A DNA stretch of 8,977 nucleotides from Candidatus Bipolaricaulota bacterium. GTDB taxonomy: Bacteria > Bipolaricaulota > Bipolaricaulia > UBA7950 > UBA9294. The notes under the pieces were generated by a model that had not been told where the DNA came from, did not search any database, and saw nothing but the letters and a program-made list of their open reading frames with translations. Location: positions 1-8,977 of the forward strand of contig JAGGXO010000138.1 of the NCBI GenBank assembly GCA_021163015.1, read 5' to 3'. This document shows positions 5,824-8,977 of the stretch, piece by piece. Positions within the stretch are counted from its first letter, which is position 1. The number at the start of each line of letters is the position of its first letter. A program made the position numbers and the translations under genes.

Positions 5824-6336
5824 TTATAGCGCCGCAACGGCCGTGAATGAGATGTCCAGTTGCGCATCACCAGGCGGTACGCTAAAGTCAACACTAAGCT
5901 TGTACTGCACTACCGTATTCTCTCCCATCGTTAACCCGTCCTCGTTCTTGAGGATTGTCACATCGCCCTTCGGCAGGGTCCAGTCATCGATGGCCCCTCC
6001 ACTCCCGGGAGCCACGGACCTAATGAAGAACCTTTCGTTCTTGACTAGATCGTAGTTTCCGATCAAGAACCTGCCGAACGTACCGATGATCGTGTACTTC
6101 TTTGCATTTGTCATTACGGAAAGTGTTGTCTCGGCCGTGGCCTCGGGGTTGCTGAGAGGATCAACATTGAAACTGATCTCACTGCCGTCCACGATCGAGA
6201 GGAGGATCTGGCCAGCAACCCGCACCTTGACCTTTACTCCCTCTCCACCCTTCGCAGCGAAGCCTCCCAAGCTAAGAGCCAGGATCAAGCAAAGAACGAT
6301 CCCGATGACGGCGTAGGTTTTCTTTCTTGTTGCCAT
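5824..6336 (-). CDS. Small exported beta-rich protein, possible fibre or coat subunit
   Basis: This 170-residue protein has a basic start (MATRKK), a hydrophobic segment (8-24) and a likely cleavage after GFAA (28). The mature part of about 142 residues has no cysteine and no membrane anchor and is rich in beta-strand pattern. A central stretch reads ISFNVDPLSNPEA followed by a TTLSVMTNAKKYTI strand. The C-terminus is VQYKLSVDFSVPPGD followed by a final amphipathic strand (LDISFTAVA). The 'F-x-V-x-PL...T-x-T-x-L-x-V-x-TNA-x-x-YT' pattern with a terminal 'Y...V-PPG-x-x...F-T-A-V' is like spore-coat-U/DUF4402-type and other secreted fibre subunits, but I cannot assign a named family. GGGAGGT at 6341-6347, 4 nt before the ATG, supports the start. 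The Ig-like partner gene starts 13 nt after the stop. Sub-unit function is inferred from pattern and pairing. Confidence 0.82.
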   Translation of the reverse strand: MATRKKTYAVIGIVLCLILALSLGGFAAKGGEGVKVKVRVAGQILLSIVDGSEISFNVDPLSNPEATAETTLSVMTNAKKYTIIGTFGRFLIGNYDLVKNERFFIRSVAPGSGGAIDDWTLPKGDVTILKNEDGLTMGENTVVQYKLSVDFSVPPGDAQLDISFTAVAAL

Positions 6337-6389
6337 CGCTACCTCCCATAGGTCTGTTTGTCCATCATGATTGTGCCTTGTTACGGCAA

Positions 6390-6416
6390 ATACTAGACGT
6401 GTAGCCTGCAGGCCAA
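6390..6416 (-). promoter_or_regulatory. Possible promoter of the two-gene exported module
   Basis: On the minus strand TTGGCC (6411-6416) and TAGTAT (6390-6395) are 15 nt apart, a spacing shorter than ideal. An alternative is TTGACT at 6466-6471 with only a weak -10. A promoter is expected in the 227-nt gap after uvrA because the module has a different kind of product, but neither candidate is strong. Confidence 0.3.
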
Positions 6417-6563
6417 GTCCACCGCGAGGGGCTGCTGGGAAAAGCTACAGATAGGATTCTCATCGAGTCAACACGCATACTGCCCTGGTAGAAACGAACC
6501 ACAGGAGTATGCTCAATAGAGCACCGAAACAACGCACTCAAACACACCCTGCACACCGTTTAA

Positions 6564-8977
6564 CTACTCTGCTGCCAGAATCTTCTTCAGGTACTCGCCA
6601 GTGTACGATTTCGCAATATCAGCCACATCCTCCGGCGTGCCGGTGGCGATTATCTCTCCGCCTCCGTCTCCCCCCTCCGGCCCCATGTCGATGATCCAAT
6701 CGGATGTCTTGATCACGTCCAGATTGTGCTCGATAACAACAACGGTGTTCCCTGCTTCGACCAGGCGATGGAGCACCTCCAGTAGCTTCCCCACATCGGC
6801 CGCATGCAGACCGGTTGTCGGCTCGTCGAGGATGTACAGGGTTTTCCCCGTTGACCTCTTGGAGAGCTCCTTGGAGAGTTTTATCCTTTGCGCCTCACCC
6901 CCGGAGAGCTGGGGAGCTGGCTGGCCAAGTTCGATGTACGACAAGCCAACATCATACAGGGTTTGTAGCTTGTTGCGCACACGAGGGATGTTATAGAAGA
7001 AGGTGAGCGCCTCCTCAACCGACATGGAGAGGACATCGGCAATCGACTTGCCCTTGTACTTGATCTGGAGCGTCTCCCGGTTGTAGCGCGTCCCTTTGCA
7101 TATGTCGCACGGCACGTAGATGTCCGGGAGAAAATGCATCTCAATCTTCTCCTCCCCCTGTCCCTGGCAGGCCTCGCATCGCCCGCCTTTCACATTGAAG
7201 CTGAACCTCCCCGCAGTGTAACCTCGCAAGCGCGCATCCGGCGTACGAGCAAAGAGCGAACGGATATCATCAAACAGCTTCGTGTAGGTTGCCGCATTGG
7301 AGCGCGGTGTGCGCCCGATCGGCGATTGATCGATCTCGATCACCTTGTCGATGTGCTCGATTCCGATGATCTTGTCGTGCGCGCCGGCGCGACGCGCTGC
7401 CTGATAAAGCTGCTGCGCCACACCACGATAGAGAACGTCCTCAACAAGCGAGCTCTTCCCCGAGCCGGAGACCCCGGTGACACAAACGAACTTTCCGAGA
7501 GGAATCTCAACATCGATCCCCTTCAGGTTATGCTCGCGAGCACCAATGACACGGATGTATTTCCCGTTCCCCTCCCGTCGTTTATCGGGAATGGAAATGG
7601 AAAGCGTCCCCGCCAAGTACTGCCCAGTAATTGACTTCGGGTTCGCAGCGATCTCGTCTGGCGTGCCAGCAGCAACAATCTCTCCGCCGTGCGCGCCCGC
7701 GCCAGGGCCGAGGTCGACGATGTAGTCGCTCTCCCGCATCGTCTCTTCATCGTGCTCAACAACGATCACCGTGTTCCCCAGGTCACGCAGCCCTTTCAGT
7801 GTCGCCAGCAGGCGCCTGTTATCGCGCTGGTGGAGCCCGATCGACGGCTCGTCGAGGACGTACAGAACTCCTGTGAGTTGGCTTCCTATCTGCGTCGCCA
7901 AGCGGATGCGCTGAGCCTCCCCACCTGCAAGCGTCCCCGCCTCGCGGTCGAGGGTGAGGTAGCTCAAACCAACCGACACCATGAACCCGAGACGCGCCCT
8001 GATCTCCTTCAGGATCTGCGTAGCAATCATCTCCTCCCGCTTCGTGAGAGAGAGATTCTCAAAGAAGGTAAGGGCACTCTTGATTGACAGGGCCGTCACC
8101 TCATGAATGTTCAGCCCGTTGATGGTCACCGCCAACACCTCCGGCTTGAGGCGCGCGCCGTGACAGACCGAACAGGCCATAGTCGTCATGAACTGCTCCA
8201 GATCGCCGCGCCACTGATCGGAGGTCGTTTCCCGATACCACCGCTCCAGAGTCGGCACAACACCCCTGAACGCCCTTGAGAACTTGCGGGTGTGCCCCTT
8301 GGTCGACGTGTAGTCGAACTTGATCTTCTCCTTGCCAGAGCCATAGAGGATGATGTCGAGTTGCTCCTTATCCAGTTTCCCAAGCGGCAGGTGCGGGTCG
8401 ATATCGAACGCCTCGGCCAGACCACGCATCTGGGACTCAAACCATCGCCCTTTGGAGTTCGCCCACGGGAGGAGTCCACCGTCGAGGAGACCACGCCGCG
8501 GATCGATGATCAGATCAGGATCGATCTTCTTCCTATACCCAAGTCCGGTACACTCCGGACAAGCGCCGTACGGATTGTTGAACGAGAACATGCGCGGTGA
8601 GAGTTCTTCGTAGCTGACTCCGCAATGGATGCAGGCGTAGTGCTCGCTGTACATGTGCTCCTTCCCATCCTCGGTGAGAACGGTCATGATTCCCCCGCCA
8701 TGCTTCAGCGCTGTCTCCACGGAATCGGCGATGCGCGCCCGCTTCCGTGGCTCGACGACTACGCGGTCGACGACAATCTCTATCGTGTGTTTGCGTTGCT
8801 TGACGAGCTCGATCTCCTCGTAAAGAGTGCGCACGACCCCATCGACGCGCACGCGCGTGAATCCCTCTTGGCGAATCTCCTCGAATGTCTTCTTGTACTC
8901 ACCCTTCCGCCCTCGCACGATCGGAGCGAGGATCTGCACGTTCGCCCCGCGTGGGAGGGACATGATCACATCGATGA
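6564..8977 (-). CDS. uvrA: UvrA, excinuclease ABC subunit A (N-terminus beyond the right edge)
   Basis: UvrA is the damage-sensing ATPase of nucleotide excision repair. As a dimer it finds distorted DNA and loads UvrB. About 803 residues are visible of a protein usually near 940, so roughly the first 140, including the first Walker A, lie outside. Counting from the GTG codon at 8969, landmarks are: VQILAPIVRGRKGEY (11-25, UvrB-binding region), zinc finger 1 (C113, C116, C137, C140), CSVC (266-269), first-domain signature LAGGEAQRIRL (347-357) and Walker B VLDEPSIGLH (371-380). They continue with second Walker A GVSGSGKSS (499-507), the zinc module C598, C601, C621, C624, signature LSGGEAQRIKL (688-698), Walker B ILDEPTTGLH (713-722) and a catalytic-type IEHNLD near 746. 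The frame is intact. The first signature has Ala where Ser is usual. The promoter, and any SOS box, lies off the window. No clear terminator follows the stop. Confidence 0.98.
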   Translation of the reverse strand, partial: IDVIMSLPRGANVQILAPIVRGRKGEYKKTFEEIRQEGFTRVRVDGVVRTLYEEIELVKQRKHTIEIVVDRVVVEPRKRARIADSVETALKHGGGIMTVLTEDGKEHMYSEHYACIHCGVSYEELSPRMFSFNNPYGACPECTGLGYRKKIDPDLIIDPRRGLLDGGLLPWANSKGRWFESQMRGLAEAFDIDPHLPLGKLDKEQLDIILYGSGKEKIKFDYTSTKGHTRKFSRAFRGVVPTLERWYRETTSDQWRGDLEQFMTTMACSVCHGARLKPEVLAVTINGLNIHEVTALSIKSALTFFENLSLTKREEMIATQILKEIRARLGFMVSVGLSYLTLDREAGTLAGGEAQRIRLATQIGSQLTGVLYVLDEPSIGLHQRDNRRLLATLKGLRDLGNTVIVVEHDEETMRESDYIVDLGPGAGAHGGEIVAAGTPDEIAANPKSITGQYLAGTLSISIPDKRREGNGKYIRVIGAREHNLKGIDVEIPLGKFVCVTGVSGSGKSSLVEDVLYRGVAQQLYQAARRAGAHDKIIGIEHIDKVIEIDQSPIGRTPRSNAATYTKLFDDIRSLFARTPDARLRGYTAGRFSFNVKGGRCEACQGQGEEKIEMHFLPDIYVPCDICKGTRYNRETLQIKYKGKSIADVLSMSVEEALTFFYNIPRVRNKLQTLYDVGLSYIELGQPAPQLSGGEAQRIKLSKELSKRSTGKTLYILDEPTTGLHAADVGKLLEVLHRLVEAGNTVVVIEHNLDVIKTSDWIIDMGPEGGDGGGEIIATGTPEDVADIAKSYTGEYLKKILAAE

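Noticed and set aside
6510..6523. Small inverted repeat TGCTC-4-GAGCA after uvrA as its terminator
   Set aside because: The stem is only 5 bp, lies about 40 nt beyond the stop and has no T-run. It is too weak to call.
7134..7634. 166-codon plus-strand frame antisense to uvrA
   Set aside because: uvrA is intact and strongly conserved on the other strand. The antisense frame has no start signals or motifs. The same applies to the other plus-strand frames between 6600 and 8613.

Overview
The window (mid-50s % GC by eye) looks like chromosomal DNA of a diderm bacterium. It carries a predicted outer-membrane beta-barrel protein, two lipoproteins with clear lipoboxes, a MarC-family inner-membrane protein and bacterial UvrA. 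Sigma70-type promoters and GGAGG-type ribosome binding sites are easy to find. The sequence alone does not fix the phylum. An uncultivated lineage such as Bipolaricaulota would fit the mix of PKD lipoproteins and orphan exported proteins, but that is a weak guess. No rRNA, tRNA, CRISPR array, insertion sequence or phage gene was seen.

Layout. Positions 1-86 (minus) hold the first 28 codons of a gene that runs off the left edge, behind a very good TTGACA/TATCAT promoter. Positions 159-780 have no convincing gene, only three modest hairpins. Positions 781-3200 (plus) form a three-gene operon: a putative outer-membrane barrel protein, a two-PKD lipoprotein and a three-PKD lipoprotein, the last two joined by an ATGA overlap. 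A perfect 10-bp hairpin follows, then marC (3270-3854, plus). From about 4012 to the right edge everything is on the minus strand. In order of transcription these are uvrA (right edge to 6564, N-terminus missing), a two-gene exported module (6336-5824 and 5810-4977), a strong stem-loop, and a monocistronic gene (4755-4030) with its own promoter. That last gene encodes an exported, Tyr-rich protein made of two copies of one domain. The two converging blocks meet at a hairpin at 3990-4019.

How the genes may work together. Six of the eight genes are predicted to encode envelope proteins: five exported and one integral membrane. The plus operon probably places two PKD lipoproteins next to a small barrel at the outer membrane. 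The minus module pairs a small beta-rich exported protein, built like a secreted fibre or coat subunit, with a two-domain Ig-like protein. The second protein resembles the DUF916/DUF3324 (WxL-interacting protein) architecture but lacks the C-terminal anchor typical of that family. This subunit-plus-partner module and the duplicated-domain protein are the least explained parts of the window. UvrA (nucleotide excision repair) is ordinary housekeeping and marC is a common gene of unclear function.
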